Positions 18,049 to 27,223 of a stretch of 64,000 nt of DNA are shown in pieces. Both the position numbers and the translations under genes were made by a program. The stretch is from Sphingomonas sanguinis. Its GTDB lineage: Bacteria > Pseudomonadota > Alphaproteobacteria > Sphingomonadales > Sphingomonadaceae. How positions within the stretch are numbered: position 1 is the stretch's first letter; each line of letters starts with the position of its first letter. Under the pieces are notes generated by a model. It did no database searches, had not been told where the DNA came from, and saw only the letters and a program-made list of their open reading frames with translations. The stretch is from contig NZ_CP079203.1 of assembly GCF_019297835.1 (NCBI RefSeq), forward strand, positions 1,647,001-1,711,000, read 5' to 3'.

Positions 18049-19662
18049 ATGATGCGCCCATCCTTGCTCGCCGCCGTCGCGGCGGCCGCCCTGCTGCCTG
18101 TCGCCGCAGCCTCCGCGCAGGACCGCAGCGCCGCCAACCGGCTGATCGATGAGGGCATGAACCACAGCCAGGTCATGCAGACCGTGCAGCATCTGACCGA
18201 CGTGATCGGCCCGCGCATGACCAACAGCCCGGCAATGCGCACCGCCGAGGGCTGGACCGCCGAGCAGTTCGCCAAATGGGGGCTGAAGAACGTCCATAAG
18301 GAAGGCTTCGCGTTCGGACGCGGCTGGTCGATCGAGCGCGCCAGCGTGCGCATGGTGTCGCCTCGCCCGCTGCAACTGACCGCGATCCCGATCGCCTGGA
18401 CGCCCGGCACCAATGGCGCCGTCACCGCCCCCGTCATCGTCGCGCCGATGAAGCGCGAGCGGGACTTCGACAAGTGGCGCGGCCAGCTGCGCGGCAAGAT
18501 CGTCATGGTGACGATGCCCGGCACCGGCGACGAGCAGACCAGCGCCCCCTTCCGCCGCCTGACCGGCGAGGACATTTCCAAGCTCGACCTCTACGTCCAG
18601 CCCGAGCATGATCCCGACAGCGCCGACCGTCGCATGAAGCGCCTCGACTTCGCGCAGAAGCTCGATGCGTTCCTGAAGGCCGAGGGCGCGGTGGCCTATG
18701 TCACCCAGAGCTACCGCGACGGCAAGCTGGTGCACGGCGAGGGCTATCTGTTCGGACGCGGCGAGACGCCCGCCGTCCCCGGCATCGAACTGGCCGCCGA
18801 GGATTATCGCCGCCTCGCGCGCCTGACGAAGACCGGCCCCGCCCCGACGATCGAGGTGCTGAGCGACGTCCGATATGACGACAGCGACGTGAATGCGTAC
18901 AACATCATCGCGGAAATCCCCGGCACCGACCCCAAGGCGGGCTATGTGATGGCGGGCGCGCATCTCGACAGCTGGGTCGCGGGCGACGGCGCGACCGACA
19001 ATGCGGCGGGCAGCGCGATGATCATGGAGGCCGCACGCATCCTGGCCGCCACCGGCCAGCGGCCGAAGCGGACCATCCGCTTCGCGCTCTGGTCGGGCGA
19101 GGAGCAGGGCATCCTGGGCTCCATGGCCTATGTCGAACAGCATCTGGCGACGCGCGGCCGCCCCGACGATGCGCCGCAATCGGGCCTGAAGCGCTATTAT
19201 GGCTGGACCAATCGCTGGCCGATCACGCCCAAGCCGGGTTACGGCGATCTGGCGGCGTACTTCAACATCGACAATGGCTCGGGCAAGCTGCGTGGGATTT
19301 ACGCCGAGAACAATCCGGCGGCGGTGCCGATGCTGAAGGAATGGCTGTCCCCCTATGCCTCGCTGGGCGCGGGCAATGTCGTGCAGCGGACGACCGGCGG
19401 CACCGACCATGTCTTCATGCAGGCGGTCGGCGTGCAGGGCTTCCAGTTCATCCAGGACCCGCTGGATTATGGCAGCCGGACGCATCACAGCTCGGCCGAT
19501 ACCTTCGACCATCTGAAGGGCGACGACATGCGTCAGGCCTCGGTCGTGCTCGCCGGGGTCTTGCTCGCGGCGGCGAATGCGGACAAGGCGTTGCCGCGCC
19601 CGCCGGTGCCGACGCAACCGGCGACGACCAAACCCTTTGATTTTACGGATACCGACGACTGA
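18049..19662 (+). CDS. Secreted M28-family zinc peptidase
   Basis: 537 aa. A clear signal peptide (residues 1-24, LLPVAAASAQ) shows export. The catalytic domain has the M28 zinc motifs: GAHLDSWVAGDGATDNAAGS (His and bridging Asp), WSGEEQGILGS with the general-base Glu pair, a later Asp in AAYFNIDNGSG, and a terminal His in GSRTHHSSADTFDH. An inserted PA-like domain is plausible at about 120-270. It likely trims peptides in the periplasm as an aminopeptidase/carboxypeptidase. The first ATG at 18049 has gggggaa 5 bases upstream. Its stop overlaps the rlmB start (TGATG). Confidence 0.92.
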   Translation: MMRPSLLAAVAAAALLPVAAASAQDRSAANRLIDEGMNHSQVMQTVQHLTDVIGPRMTNSPAMRTAEGWTAEQFAKWGLKNVHKEGFAFGRGWSIERASVRMVSPRPLQLTAIPIAWTPGTNGAVTAPVIVAPMKRERDFDKWRGQLRGKIVMVTMPGTGDEQTSAPFRRLTGEDISKLDLYVQPEHDPDSADRRMKRLDFAQKLDAFLKAEGAVAYVTQSYRDGKLVHGEGYLFGRGETPAVPGIELAAEDYRRLARLTKTGPAPTIEVLSDVRYDDSDVNAYNIIAEIPGTDPKAGYVMAGAHLDSWVAGDGATDNAAGSAMIMEAARILAATGQRPKRTIRFALWSGEEQGILGSMAYVEQHLATRGRPDDAPQSGLKRYYGWTNRWPITPKPGYGDLAAYFNIDNGSGKLRGIYAENNPAAVPMLKEWLSPYASLGAGNVVQRTTGGTDHVFMQAVGVQGFQFIQDPLDYGSRTHHSSADTFDHLKGDDMRQASVVLAGVLLAAANADKALPRPPVPTQPATTKPFDFTDTDD

Positions 19663-20405
19663 TGGCACGCCGAGGACATCGCCCCAGCCAGGGTTCATCC
19701 AACCGCCCCCGCTTCTGGGGGCGACATGCGGTGACCGCGGCGCTCGCCAATCCCAACCGGACGGTGCGCAAGATCTGGGGCACGCGCGAGGCGCTGGCCG
19801 CGCTCGACCTGCCGCCGATCGTGCCGGTCACCTATGCCGACGTCGCCGATCTGGGCCGCCTGGTTCCGTCCGACGCGCCGCATCAGGGGCTGGTGGCCGA
19901 GGTCGATCCGCTGGAGGATATCTGGCTGGGCGATCTGCTGCACGAGGCGCAGGATAATCAGCGGCCGCTCGTCGTGCTGGATCAGGTGACGGACCCGCAC
20001 AATGTCGGCGCGATCCTGCGCTCGGCCGCCGCGTTCGACGCACTCGCCATCGTGACCCAGGACCGGCACGCGCCGCCCGAATCGGGCACGGTCGCCCGCT
20101 CGGCCAGCGGCGCGCTGGAGACGGTGCCCTGGGTGCGCGTGGTGAACCTGGCGCGTGCGCTGGAGGAAATCGCGGAGGCTGGCTTCTGGCGCATCGGCCT
20201 GACCGGCCATGCCAGCCAGACGCTGGCCCAGGCAATGGGCACGCAGCGCATCTGCATCGTGCTGGGCGCCGAGGGCGAAGGCATGCGCCAGAATACCGAG
20301 GCGCATTGCGACGAACTTGCCAAGCTGCCGATCAGCCCTAAGGTGGAAAGCCTGAACGTCTCCAACGCGGCGGCGATCGCGCTGTATGCGGTGGCGGCGC
20401 GGTGA
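19662..20405 (+). CDS. rlmB: 23S rRNA (guanosine-2'-O-)-methyltransferase RlmB (TrmH/SpoU family)
   Basis: 247 aa. An N-terminal substrate-binding domain (RFWGRHAVTAALANPNR) is followed by a SPOUT methyltransferase domain with the three knot motifs NVGAILRSAAAFDA, IVLGAEGEGMRQ and SLNVSNAAAIALY. RlmB methylates G2251 of 23S rRNA in E. coli numbering. The start overlaps the M28 peptidase stop by one base, so the two are translationally coupled. Confidence 0.92.
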   Translation: MARRGHRPSQGSSNRPRFWGRHAVTAALANPNRTVRKIWGTREALAALDLPPIVPVTYADVADLGRLVPSDAPHQGLVAEVDPLEDIWLGDLLHEAQDNQRPLVVLDQVTDPHNVGAILRSAAAFDALAIVTQDRHAPPESGTVARSASGALETVPWVRVVNLARALEEIAEAGFWRIGLTGHASQTLAQAMGTQRICIVLGAEGEGMRQNTEAHCDELAKLPISPKVESLNVSNAAAIALYAVAAR

Positions 20406-20490
20406 TTTCCCGGGCGGCGGGGTCGGTTCCCTGCCGCTTTGTTTTGGCGCGCAGGTCGCAGATAGTGGGAATGGCAAGCGCCGGGCGTGC

Positions 20491-20580
20491 GCTTCGACTT
20501 CGCTCAGCGTGAACGGCTGTTGGTACGTGTGGCCACCATCCCCTTCCTCCGTTCAGCCTGAGCGAAGTCGAAGGCCACGG
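20491..20580. repeat. Intergenic inverted doublet, family C
   Basis: Two inverted ~25-bp units: cttcgacttcgctcagcgtg.. and ..cctgagcgaagtcgaaggcc, separated by about 35 bp. The same unit recurs near 24.2, 32.0, 34.2, 38.6/39.1 and 53.4 kb. Confidence 0.85.
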
Positions 20581-20656
20581 GGTTTCGGTTCGCGGAGGTG
20601 GCGTTTCTGGCCGCAAGGCCTCTCGGACTGCCTTAAGCAGGAAGACGTGAGATTGA

Positions 20657-20776
20657 TCCACCCTTCCCCTTCAGGTGAGGGGCCGGGGGTGGGGCGCTGC
20701 CGCAAACGCCGTGCCTGTGGTGATGCCCGACCCCAACCCCTCCCCTTTAGGGGGAGGGGCTCGGCTTGGGTCGGCC
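20657..20776. repeat. Intergenic palindromic doublet, family D
   Basis: The left unit cacccttccccttcaggtgagg..ccgggggtgggg and the right unit ccgaccccaacccctccccttta followed by gggggaggggctcggcttgggtcgg each fold on themselves, with a short spacer. It is the only copy of this family noticed here. Confidence 0.6.
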
Positions 20777-20861
20777 CTATGTCATCCCAATCCAAGGCTA
20801 CTGGTCGCGATAGCAGGGCCCGCTCGCTCCGCGCCGGACATCTCCGCGCCTTTGCGCGAAC

Positions 20862-20888
20862 AAAAAGGCGGGGCAGAAACCCCGCCTC
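20862..20888 (-). terminator. Rho-independent terminator of the ferredoxin gene
   Basis: On the minus strand GGCGGGG-TTTCTG-CCCCGCC is followed by TTTTTG, 24 bases after the ferredoxin stop. Confidence 0.85.
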
Positions 20889-20911
20889 CGACGTTCCGAC
20901 GCGATGCGCCG

Positions 20912-21229
20912 TCAGTCCTCCGCCGCGATCCGCACCCGCATCCCGTCCTGCGCTTCACCGAACGGCAGCTGGCACGACAGTCGCGAGGTCGCATCCCGGT
21001 CGCTGGTCGAATCGAGCAGGTCGTCCTCGTCCGGGCCGAGCACGGGCAGCGTGTCGGCAAAGGCCGGGTCGACATGCACATGGCAGGTCGCGCAGCTGCA
21101 ACAGCCGCCGCACAGCGCCAGCAATTCGTCGACACCCGCGTCGCGGATGACTTCCATCACCGACAGACCGGCTTCGCCGTCGATTTCGCGTTCTTCCCCG
21201 TCGCGGGTCACGACGATAAGCTTGGGCAT
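20912..21229 (-). CDS. [2Fe-2S] ferredoxin, adrenodoxin type
   Basis: 105 aa. The cluster ligands lie in [17 protein letters not shown] (C-x5-C-x2-C) with the fourth Cys in RLSCQLP, the adrenodoxin/putidaredoxin arrangement. Such ferredoxins pass electrons to cytochrome P450s or act in Fe-S cluster assembly. The ATG at 21229 is preferred because GGAG is 7 bases upstream; another ATG is two codons earlier. It is monocistronic with its own terminator; no P450 or reductase is nearby. Confidence 0.92.
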   Translation of the reverse strand: MPKLIVVTRDGEEREIDGEAGLSVMEVIRDAGVDELLALCGGCCSCATCHVHVDPAFADTLPVLGPDEDDLLDSTSDRDATSRLSCQLPFGEAQDGMRVRIAAED

Positions 21230-21298
21230 GTCCATTCTCCTTGTCGGCCCTGGTGTTGAAAGCGGCTCTGCCGGGCCTGAACGCGCGGATCAAGCATC

Positions 21299-21928
21299 AT
21301 GGGGCTAAGCGCCGAACAGATTCGCGAAAGCATGGACGCGCTCGCCGCCGTCGAACCCGCCATCGCCGCCGCGCTGGAGCGGATCGGCTATCCCGCGCCG
21401 CGTATCCGGGCGCGCGGCTATGCCACGTTGGTCCGCACCATATTGGGCCAGCAGGTTTCGGTAGCCTCGGCCGATGCGCATTGGCGGCGGCTGAACGAAC
21501 TGCTCGGCGATGCGAGCGACCCGACGCGGCTTCACGGCGTCACCGACGAGGAGCTGCGGAGCGCGGGTATATCACGCCAAAAGGCGGGCTATCTCCGCAG
21601 CCTTGCCGAGGAAGTGACGAGCGGCCGCCTGAATCTGTCCGATCTGCCGCAGGATGACGAGGAAGCGATCGCCAAGCTGGTCGCGGTGAAGGGCATCGGC
21701 CGCTGGTCGGCCGAGGTCTATCTGCTGTTCGCCGAAGGGCGCACCGACATCTGGCCCGCAGGCGACCTGGCCGTGCAGATCGAGATGGGGCGTATCCTGG
21801 GTCATGACGCGCGCCCGTCGGAAAAGCTGGTCCGCGAACTGGCGGAGGCGTTCCGCCCGCACCGCAGCGCGCTGGCGATCTTCACCTGGCACCATTACGG
21901 CGCGGGCGCCGACGCCGCGCCGGTGTAA
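21299..21928 (+). CDS. DNA-3-methyladenine glycosylase II family protein (AlkA-like)
   Basis: 209 aa. This HhH-GPD glycosylase excises alkylated bases. The N-terminal helical segment has ILGQQVSVASADAHWRRL, the helix-hairpin-helix is VAVKGIGRWSAEVYLLFA (about 128-145), and the catalytic aspartate is Asp156 in PAGDLAVQ. It lacks the N-terminal beta domain of E. coli AlkA, as in the shorter archaeal/alphaproteobacterial forms. A family A repeat begins about 12 bp after its stop. Confidence 0.9.
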   Translation: MGLSAEQIRESMDALAAVEPAIAAALERIGYPAPRIRARGYATLVRTILGQQVSVASADAHWRRLNELLGDASDPTRLHGVTDEELRSAGISRQKAGYLRSLAEEVTSGRLNLSDLPQDDEEAIAKLVAVKGIGRWSAEVYLLFAEGRTDIWPAGDLAVQIEMGRILGHDARPSEKLVRELAEAFRPHRSALAIFTWHHYGAGADAAPV

Positions 21929-21939
21929 CGGCAACCCGT

Positions 21940-22075
21940 TCCTCCCCTGCAAGGGGAGGGGGACCATTCGCAGGATGGTGGAGGGGTGTAACCGGCTGCG
22001 AGGAACTTCTCCCTCTCACCCCGTGACACCCCTCCGTCAGGCCTTCGGCCTGCCACCTCCCCTTGCAGGGGAGGA
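21940..22075. repeat. Intergenic palindromic doublet, family A
   Basis: Outer arms tcctcccctgcaaggggagg and ccttgcaggggagga frame an inner signature ending cacccctccgtcaggccttcggcctgccacct. Well conserved and oriented as at 31.6 kb. Confidence 0.9.
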
Positions 22076-22134
22076 ATGATTGTATCCCACTTCCCCCTTG
22101 CCCCGCCCGGCGCGACACGCCACCATTTCCGGCG

Positions 22135-22587
22135 ATGCCCACCCTGCCCGCCGTCGCCACCATCGCCCAGACCATCCAGTTGTCGCTGGCCCCCGTCTTC
22201 CTGCTCGCCGCGATCGGGCAGTTGCTGAACGTGCTGGCCGGGCGGCTGGCGCGGGTCATCGACCGGGCGCGCGGGCTGGAGATGATGATCCACAAGGTCG
22301 ATGACGGCCCCGAGCGGTTGCGCCACAAATGGGAGCTGCGGCTGCTCGACCGGCGCATGTCGATCATCAACGCCGCGCTGTTCCTGGCCGTGTCGAGCGC
22401 GGTGATGGCCTGTATCGTGATCGCGGTGCTGTTCATCGCCAATATCGGTAAATTCCATATCGGCACCTGGATCGCGCTGGCCTTCATCATGTCGGTCAGC
22501 CTGCTGACCCTGTGCCTGATCGCCTTCATGATCGAGGTGCGCATCTCGTTGCGCGCCATTCACGTCCGCAAGGAAATCCTCAATTGA
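22135..22587 (+). CDS. DUF2721 family membrane protein
   Basis: 150 aa with three predicted membrane helices: LSLAPVFLLAAIGQLLNVLA (about 15-34), ALFLAVSSAVMACIVIAVLF (about 82-101) and TWIALAFIMSVSLLTLCLIA (about 110-130). A charged cytoplasmic loop between helices 1 and 2 carries RVIDRARGLE. It fits the small DUF2721 family of unknown function. The start at 22135 avoids running back into the family A repeat. Its stop overlaps the next gene's TTG start. Confidence 0.82.
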   Translation: MPTLPAVATIAQTIQLSLAPVFLLAAIGQLLNVLAGRLARVIDRARGLEMMIHKVDDGPERLRHKWELRLLDRRMSIINAALFLAVSSAVMACIVIAVLFIANIGKFHIGTWIALAFIMSVSLLTLCLIAFMIEVRISLRAIHVRKEILN

Positions 22588-22985
22588 GCGTCACGCCGAT
22601 CGAGCGGCGCGCCTTGCAGACCATCGTCGCCATCGCCTGTCTGGTGCCGCTGACTATCGGAGGGATCAGCATCGCGCGCGGTCCGGGCTGGCTGGGTCAT
22701 GCGCCGGTGATCCCCACCGATCTGGACAGCCAGTTCCGGTACGTCTCGGGCATCTTCTTTGCGCTCGGCCTCGCCTTCGCGACCTGCGTGCCCGGCATCG
22801 AGCGCAAGAGCGCGCGGTTCCGCCTGCTCGGCCTGTTGGTGGTGGCGGGCGGTCTGGCACGGCTGCTGTCCTGGGCGACGATCGGCGCCCCCTCCCCCGG
22901 GCATCAGTTGGGGCTGGTAATGGAACTGGGAGTCGTGCCGCTTCTTATGCTCTGGCAGGCCCGCATCGCGCGCGGTCATTGCTGA
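22584..22985 (+). CDS. DUF4345 family membrane protein
   Basis: 133 aa with four hydrophobic stretches (TIVAIACLVPLTIGGISIA, YVSGIFFALGLAFATCV, LLGLLVVAGGLARLLSW, LGLVMELGVVPLLMLWQA). The glycine-rich second helix after DLDSQFRYVSG is typical of the DUF4345 family, of unknown function. The most economical start is TTG at 22584, overlapping the DUF2721 stop codon, with AAGGA about 9 bases upstream; the frame has no ATG near its 5' end. Confidence 0.75.
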   Translation: MSVTPIERRALQTIVAIACLVPLTIGGISIARGPGWLGHAPVIPTDLDSQFRYVSGIFFALGLAFATCVPGIERKSARFRLLGLLVVAGGLARLLSWATIGAPSPGHQLGLVMELGVVPLLMLWQARIARGHC

Positions 22986-23031
22986 CCGTCAGGAGCTTTG
23001 CGATGCGCTTTTACGACCGGGTTGCTCCCGC

Positions 23032-24198
23032 ATGACGATCGTCCGCCGCGTCGCCAAGGCGCTGGCGCTGATCCTGATCGTGCTCGGCCTGAGCGCGACG
23101 ATCGTGCCGCATTATCTCGACCGGCTCTATTATGAGGGGCCGGAGAGCGGCCATTATGACGGCGAGCGCTTCTTCAACCCCGATGGCGATAGCGACACCT
23201 TTCGGATGCCGACCCGCGGCGGGCGCAGCGGTTTCCTGTGGCGACAGCTGACCGGCGATGACGGCCGCCCCGTCTGGCCCGAGACGGTGGCCGTCCAGCC
23301 ATCCAAGCCCGAGGCCCGCGTCGACGGACAGCGCATGGTCGCCACTTGGATCGGCCATGCGACCGTGCTGGTCCAGACCCAGGGCCTGAACATCCTGACC
23401 GACCCCATTTATGCCGAGCGCGCGGGACCGTTCGGCTTCGGTCCGAAGCGGGTGGCGCGGCCCGGCGTGGCGCTGGACGACCTGCCCCGGATCGACCTGA
23501 TCCTCATCAGCCACAATCATTACGACCATCTCGACCAGACGACGCTGAAAAAGCTGTGGGCCCGCGACCGGCCGCTCGTCGTCACCAGCCTGGGCAATGA
23601 CAGCGTAATCGGCCAGGTCGGCGTCCCCGCCACCGCGCTAGACTGGGGCCGGGAGAAGGTGATCCGGCCCGGCATCTCGGTGGCCGTGACCCGCAACCAT
23701 CATTGGGGCAGCCGCTGGTTCGCCGACCGCAACCGCGCGCTCTGGTCCAGCTTCGTGGTGAAATTGCCCGGCGGGAATATCTTTTTCGCGGGCGATACCG
23801 GCATGGGCGACGGCCGCTGGCCGGAGGAAGCGGCGCGACTTGGCCCGGTGCGCCTCGCCCTGCTGCCGATCGGCGCGTTTCGCTTCGTGCCGGGCCAGAT
23901 GGCGTCGGGCAGCCATGTCGGGCCACCGCAGGCCGTGCAGATTTTCGAGCGGCTGGGCGCGTCCACGGCGATCCCCATCCATTGGGGCACGTTCCGGCTT
24001 TCCTATGAGGCTTATGATACGCCGCCCAAGTTGCTGGATGCGGCGATGCGCTGTTCGGGAGCGCCGGGGCGGTTTGCGGCGGTCCGTCTGGGCGAGCCGG
24101 TGGAAATCGCGCCGTTCCAGGCTGCGGGCGCGGTACGGACGAGCGATGCGGCGATGCGGGCTTGCCTCGACACGCCGCAGGTTCGGGCTTTGCGATAG
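23032..24198 (+). CDS. MBL-fold metal-dependent hydrolase (NAPE-PLD/RomA-like)
   Basis: 388 aa. An N-terminal membrane anchor (ALALILIVLGLSATIVPHYL) precedes a metallo-beta-lactamase fold with TWIGHATVLVQTQGLNILTD, the metal motif SHNHYDHLD (H-x-H-x-D-H), the His pair in RNHHWGSRW, the ligand Asp in FFAGDTGMGDG and a terminal His in PIHWGTF. This matches the NAPE-phospholipase-D-like group in which substrates are often lipids; the bacterial role is not settled. Family C repeats follow directly. Confidence 0.88.
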   Translation: MTIVRRVAKALALILIVLGLSATIVPHYLDRLYYEGPESGHYDGERFFNPDGDSDTFRMPTRGGRSGFLWRQLTGDDGRPVWPETVAVQPSKPEARVDGQRMVATWIGHATVLVQTQGLNILTDPIYAERAGPFGFGPKRVARPGVALDDLPRIDLILISHNHYDHLDQTTLKKLWARDRPLVVTSLGNDSVIGQVGVPATALDWGREKVIRPGISVAVTRNHHWGSRWFADRNRALWSSFVVKLPGGNIFFAGDTGMGDGRWPEEAARLGPVRLALLPIGAFRFVPGQMASGSHVGPPQAVQIFERLGASTAIPIHWGTFRLSYEAYDTPPKLLDAAMRCSGAPGRFAAVRLGEPVEIAPFQAAGAVRTSDAAMRACLDTPQVRALR

Positions 24199-24207
24199 CG
24201 ATCCCTT

Positions 24208-24290
24208 GGCCTTCGACTTCGCTCAGGCTGAACGGAATGTTGGAATGGTACCGGATACCAAACCCCGTTCAGGCTGAGCGAAGTCGAAGC
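24208..24290. repeat. Intergenic inverted doublet, family C
   Basis: ggccttcgacttcgctcagg..ctgaacgg and ccgttcaggctgagcgaagt..cgaag face outward with about 32 bp between. It lies between the MBL hydrolase gene and uvrB. Confidence 0.88.
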
Positions 24291-24349
24291 CCACGCCGAA
24301 ACCTCGGCCCCACTGGAACAAAAGCGCAACTGGACCCATATTCCCTTTC

Positions 24350-26542
24350 ATGGCGATCCAGATCCGCACCACCCTCGACGAGCCCGAAACCGGGGTCAGC
24401 TTCATCCCCCACCGCCCGTCGCGTCCCGAAAAGGCCGAAGGGGGCAAGCGGTTCGAGCTGGTCACCGAATATACCGCCAGCGGCGACCAGCCCGCAGCGA
24501 TCAAGGAACTGACCGCCGCCGCCCGCGCGGGCGACAAGGATCAGGTGCTGCTGGGCGTCACCGGCTCGGGCAAGACCTTCACCATGGCGAAGGTGATCGA
24601 GGAATTGCAGCGCCCGGCCCTCATCCTTGCCCCCAACAAGATCCTCGCGGCACAGTTGTATGGGGAGTTCAAGAACTTCTTCCCCAATAACGCGGTCGAA
24701 TATTTCGTCAGCTATTACGACTATTACCAGCCTGAAGCCTATGTACCCCGGTCCGACACCTATATCGAGAAGGAAAGCTCGATCAACGAGTCGATCGACC
24801 GGATGCGCCACTCGGCAACCCGTGCGCTGCTGGAGCGTGACGATGTCATCATCGTCGCCTCGGTGTCGTGCCTTTACGGCATCGGCTCGGTCGAAACCTA
24901 TTCGGCGATGATCTTCGACCTGAAAAAGGGCCAAAGCGTCGACCAGCGCGAGATCATCCGCAAGCTCGTCGCACTCCAGTACAAGCGTAACGACGCCGCC
25001 TTCATGCGCGGCAATTTCCGGGTGCGCGGCGACAATCTCGAAATCTTCCCATCGCACTATGAGGATTCCGCCTGGCGCGTGTCCTTCTTCGGCGACGAGA
25101 TCGAGGAAATCGTCGAGTTCGATCCGCTGACCGGCAAGAAGGTGGCGAGCCTCAACTCGGTGCGCATCTACGCCAATTCGCACTATGTCACGCCCGGTCC
25201 GACGATGAAGCAGGCGGTCGAGGCGATCAAGTTCGAGCTGACCGAGCGGCTGAAGGAGTTGGAGATCGAGGGCAAGTTGCTGGAGCGTCAACGGCTGGAG
25301 CAGCGCACCAACTTTGATTTGGAGATGATCGCGGCCACCGGCAGCTGCAACGGCATCGAGAATTACAGCCGCTTCCTGACCGGTCGCCTGCCCGGCGAAC
25401 CGCCGCCCACTTTGTTCGAGTATCTCCCCGAAAACGCGGTGCTGTTCGTCGACGAGAGCCATGTCACCATCGGCCAGATCAACGGCATGTCGCGCGGCGA
25501 CCACCGGCGCAAGATCACGCTGGCCGAATATGGCTTTCGCCTGCCATCGGCGATCGACAACCGGCCGCTGCGCTTCAACGAATGGGACGCGATGCGCCCG
25601 CAGACGGTCAGCGTTTCGGCCACCCCCGGCAACTGGGAGATGGAGCAGACCGGCGGCGTCTTCGTCGAGCAGGTCATCCGCCCCACCGGCCTGATCGACC
25701 CGCCGGTCGAGATCAAGCCCGTCGAGGAGCAGGTGCAGGACCTGATCATCGAGGCGCGCAAGACGACCGAGCTCGGTTACCGCACCCTCGTCACTACGCT
25801 GACCAAGCGAATGGCGGAGGACCTGACCGAATATATGCATGAGGCGGGGATCAAGGTCCGCTACATGCACTCGGACGTCGAGACGCTGGAGCGTATCGAG
25901 CTGATCCGCGACTTGCGACTGGGCGTGTATGACGTACTGATCGGCATCAACCTGCTGCGCGAGGGATTGGACATTCCCGAATGCGGGCTGGTCGCGATCC
26001 TGGACGCGGACAAGGAAGGGTTTTTGCGGTCCGAAACCTCGCTGATCCAGACGATCGGGCGTGCCGCGCGCAACGTCGATGGGCGGGTGATCCTGTACGC
26101 AGACCGGATCACCGGATCGATGGAACGCGCCATGCTGGAAACCTCGCGGCGTCGCGAGAAGCAGATGGCGTACAACACCGAACACGGCATCACGCCTCAG
26201 ACGATCCGCCGCCAGATCGGCGACATCATCGCGCATGTGGCGTCGGGCGACCAGGTGACCGTGCCGATCGACGAGGACCGTCCGCACATGGTCGGCCACA
26301 ATCTGCGCGCCTATATCGAGGAACTCGAGAAGAAGATGCGCAAGGCTGCGGCCGACCTCGAATTCGAGGAAGCGGGCCGGTTGCGCGATGAGATTCGCCA
26401 GTTGGAGAATGAGGAACTGGGCCTGCCGGTGCATGAGCAGAAGGCGCCGATCATGGGGCGGTCCAACGAGGGCAAACCGGGGACGCGCAAGACTCGGTTC
26501 GGGAAGAGCAAGAAGTTTGCCAGTGGGCGGAAGGCGAATTGA
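24350..26542 (+). CDS. uvrB: Excinuclease ABC subunit UvrB
   Basis: 730 aa. The damage-verification helicase of nucleotide excision repair. Walker A GVTGSGKT is at residues 69-76, the DNA-inserting beta-hairpin is around [20 protein letters not shown], the DEAD-like box is [11 protein letters not shown], followed by the helicase C-terminal half ([22 protein letters not shown]) and the UVR domain that binds UvrC ([19 protein letters not shown], near residue 650). An extra ~35-residue N-terminal extension is usual in alphaproteobacteria. No obvious SOS box is visible in the ~60 bp between the upstream repeat and the start. Confidence 0.98.
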   Translation: MAIQIRTTLDEPETGVSFIPHRPSRPEKAEGGKRFELVTEYTASGDQPAAIKELTAAARAGDKDQVLLGVTGSGKTFTMAKVIEELQRPALILAPNKILAAQLYGEFKNFFPNNAVEYFVSYYDYYQPEAYVPRSDTYIEKESSINESIDRMRHSATRALLERDDVIIVASVSCLYGIGSVETYSAMIFDLKKGQSVDQREIIRKLVALQYKRNDAAFMRGNFRVRGDNLEIFPSHYEDSAWRVSFFGDEIEEIVEFDPLTGKKVASLNSVRIYANSHYVTPGPTMKQAVEAIKFELTERLKELEIEGKLLERQRLEQRTNFDLEMIAATGSCNGIENYSRFLTGRLPGEPPPTLFEYLPENAVLFVDESHVTIGQINGMSRGDHRRKITLAEYGFRLPSAIDNRPLRFNEWDAMRPQTVSVSATPGNWEMEQTGGVFVEQVIRPTGLIDPPVEIKPVEEQVQDLIIEARKTTELGYRTLVTTLTKRMAEDLTEYMHEAGIKVRYMHSDVETLERIELIRDLRLGVYDVLIGINLLREGLDIPECGLVAILDADKEGFLRSETSLIQTIGRAARNVDGRVILYADRITGSMERAMLETSRRREKQMAYNTEHGITPQTIRRQIGDIIAHVASGDQVTVPIDEDRPHMVGHNLRAYIEELEKKMRKAAADLEFEEAGRLRDEIRQLENEELGLPVHEQKAPIMGRSNEGKPGTRKTRFGKSKKFASGRKAN

Positions 26543-26568
26543 TCATTGGGGTGGGCTGCTTGGCGGTG

Positions 26569-26699
26569 CCCCTCCCCCATCCCCTCCCGCCTGCGGGAGG
26601 GGCGTGCCGGTGGCAGCGGTAGGAATTTCTCAGACGTAGCGCCTTGATGCTTGCCCAGTAACGCACCCCTCCCGCAGGCGGGAGGGGATGGGGGAGGGC
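26569..26699. repeat. Intergenic palindromic doublet, family E
   Basis: Inverted ends ccctcccccatcccctcccg..cctgcgggagggg and cccctcccgcaggcggga..ggggatgggggaggg surround a ~60-bp centre with gtaggaatttctcagacgtag and cttgcccagtaacgc. A sister copy is at 34998-35126. Confidence 0.85.
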
Positions 26700-26726
26700 A
26701 AGCCACAAGGACCGCCCTCCGAAACC

Positions 26727-27098
26727 TCACCCCAAATCTAAATTCTCCGTCCCCACCCCATAATAACCCGCAACCCGATCGGCATAAGCCTGATCGAACA
26801 CCGGCGCATTGTTGGACCAGCTCGGTCCGCCTTCCAGCAGGCGACGGTCGACGGTGATGACATACTGGTCGCCCACCGGATCGAACTGCAACAGGCTGAA
26901 CGGCACCGGATAGAAGCTCTTGCCCATGCCGAGGAACCCACCCAGCGCCAGCACCGCATGGGTCGCGCGGCCCGAGCGCTTATGGACCATGAAGGCATAG
27001 ACGCTACCGATCGCATCGCCATCGCGGCTTTCGAGCTTCAGCGTGCCCGAGACGGTGGACTGGACCAGGATCAGGGTGGGCGTGTCGTGTTCGGCCAT
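26727..27098 (-). CDS. PRC-barrel domain protein
   Basis: 123 aa. A single PRC-barrel-like beta domain (LKLESRDGDAIGSVYAFMVH, SGRATHAVLALGGFLGMGKS, YPVPFSLLQFDPVGDQYVI), the fold shared by photosynthetic reaction centre H subunit and RimM. Stand-alone members in proteobacteria are often stress-induced but have no assigned reaction. The start at 27098 has a strong GGAGG 7 bases upstream. It is divergent from the lipoprotein gene at 27224. Confidence 0.82.
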   Translation of the reverse strand: MAEHDTPTLILVQSTVSGTLKLESRDGDAIGSVYAFMVHKRSGRATHAVLALGGFLGMGKSFYPVPFSLLQFDPVGDQYVITVDRRLLEGGPSWSNNAPVFDQAYADRVAGYYGVGTENLDLG

Positions 27099-27223
27099 AT
27101 TAACCTCCATTTGGTCGGATGAACCGTCAGGGCGGGGCCGGGTTCCGACCCTCGCCGCATCGGCACGTCCCGTCGCAGCGCGGGGTTGAGCATCCGGCCA
27201 CCCTCCCGCATAGGCTGGACGCG

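Larger units (their letters stand above)
20406..20911. other. Gene-free stretch between rlmB and the ferredoxin gene
   Basis: About 506 bp with no credible gene. It contains a family C inverted doublet (20491-20580), a second palindromic doublet (20657-20776) and, at its right end, the ferredoxin terminator. Open frames across it translate the repeats and are not taken as genes. Confidence 0.7.

Noticed and set aside
17938..19698. 586-codon minus-strand frame over the M28 peptidase
   Set aside because: Shadow of a gene with a signal peptide and full zinc motifs; the shadow frame is His/Arg-rich with no family.
20386..21259. Plus-strand frames across 20.4-21.2 kb
   Set aside because: They translate repeat doublets and the antisense of the ferredoxin gene; no ribosome-binding site and no conserved domain.
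21940..22075. CRISPR array or transposon ends in the repeat-rich intergenic regions
   Set aside because: The repeats are inverted doublets scattered singly through intergenic gaps, not tandem units with uniform spacers, and no cas or transposase gene is present.
24269..26434. 721-codon minus-strand frame opposite uvrB
   Set aside because: uvrB is complete with all motifs on the plus strand; the antisense frame is low-complexity and has no start context.
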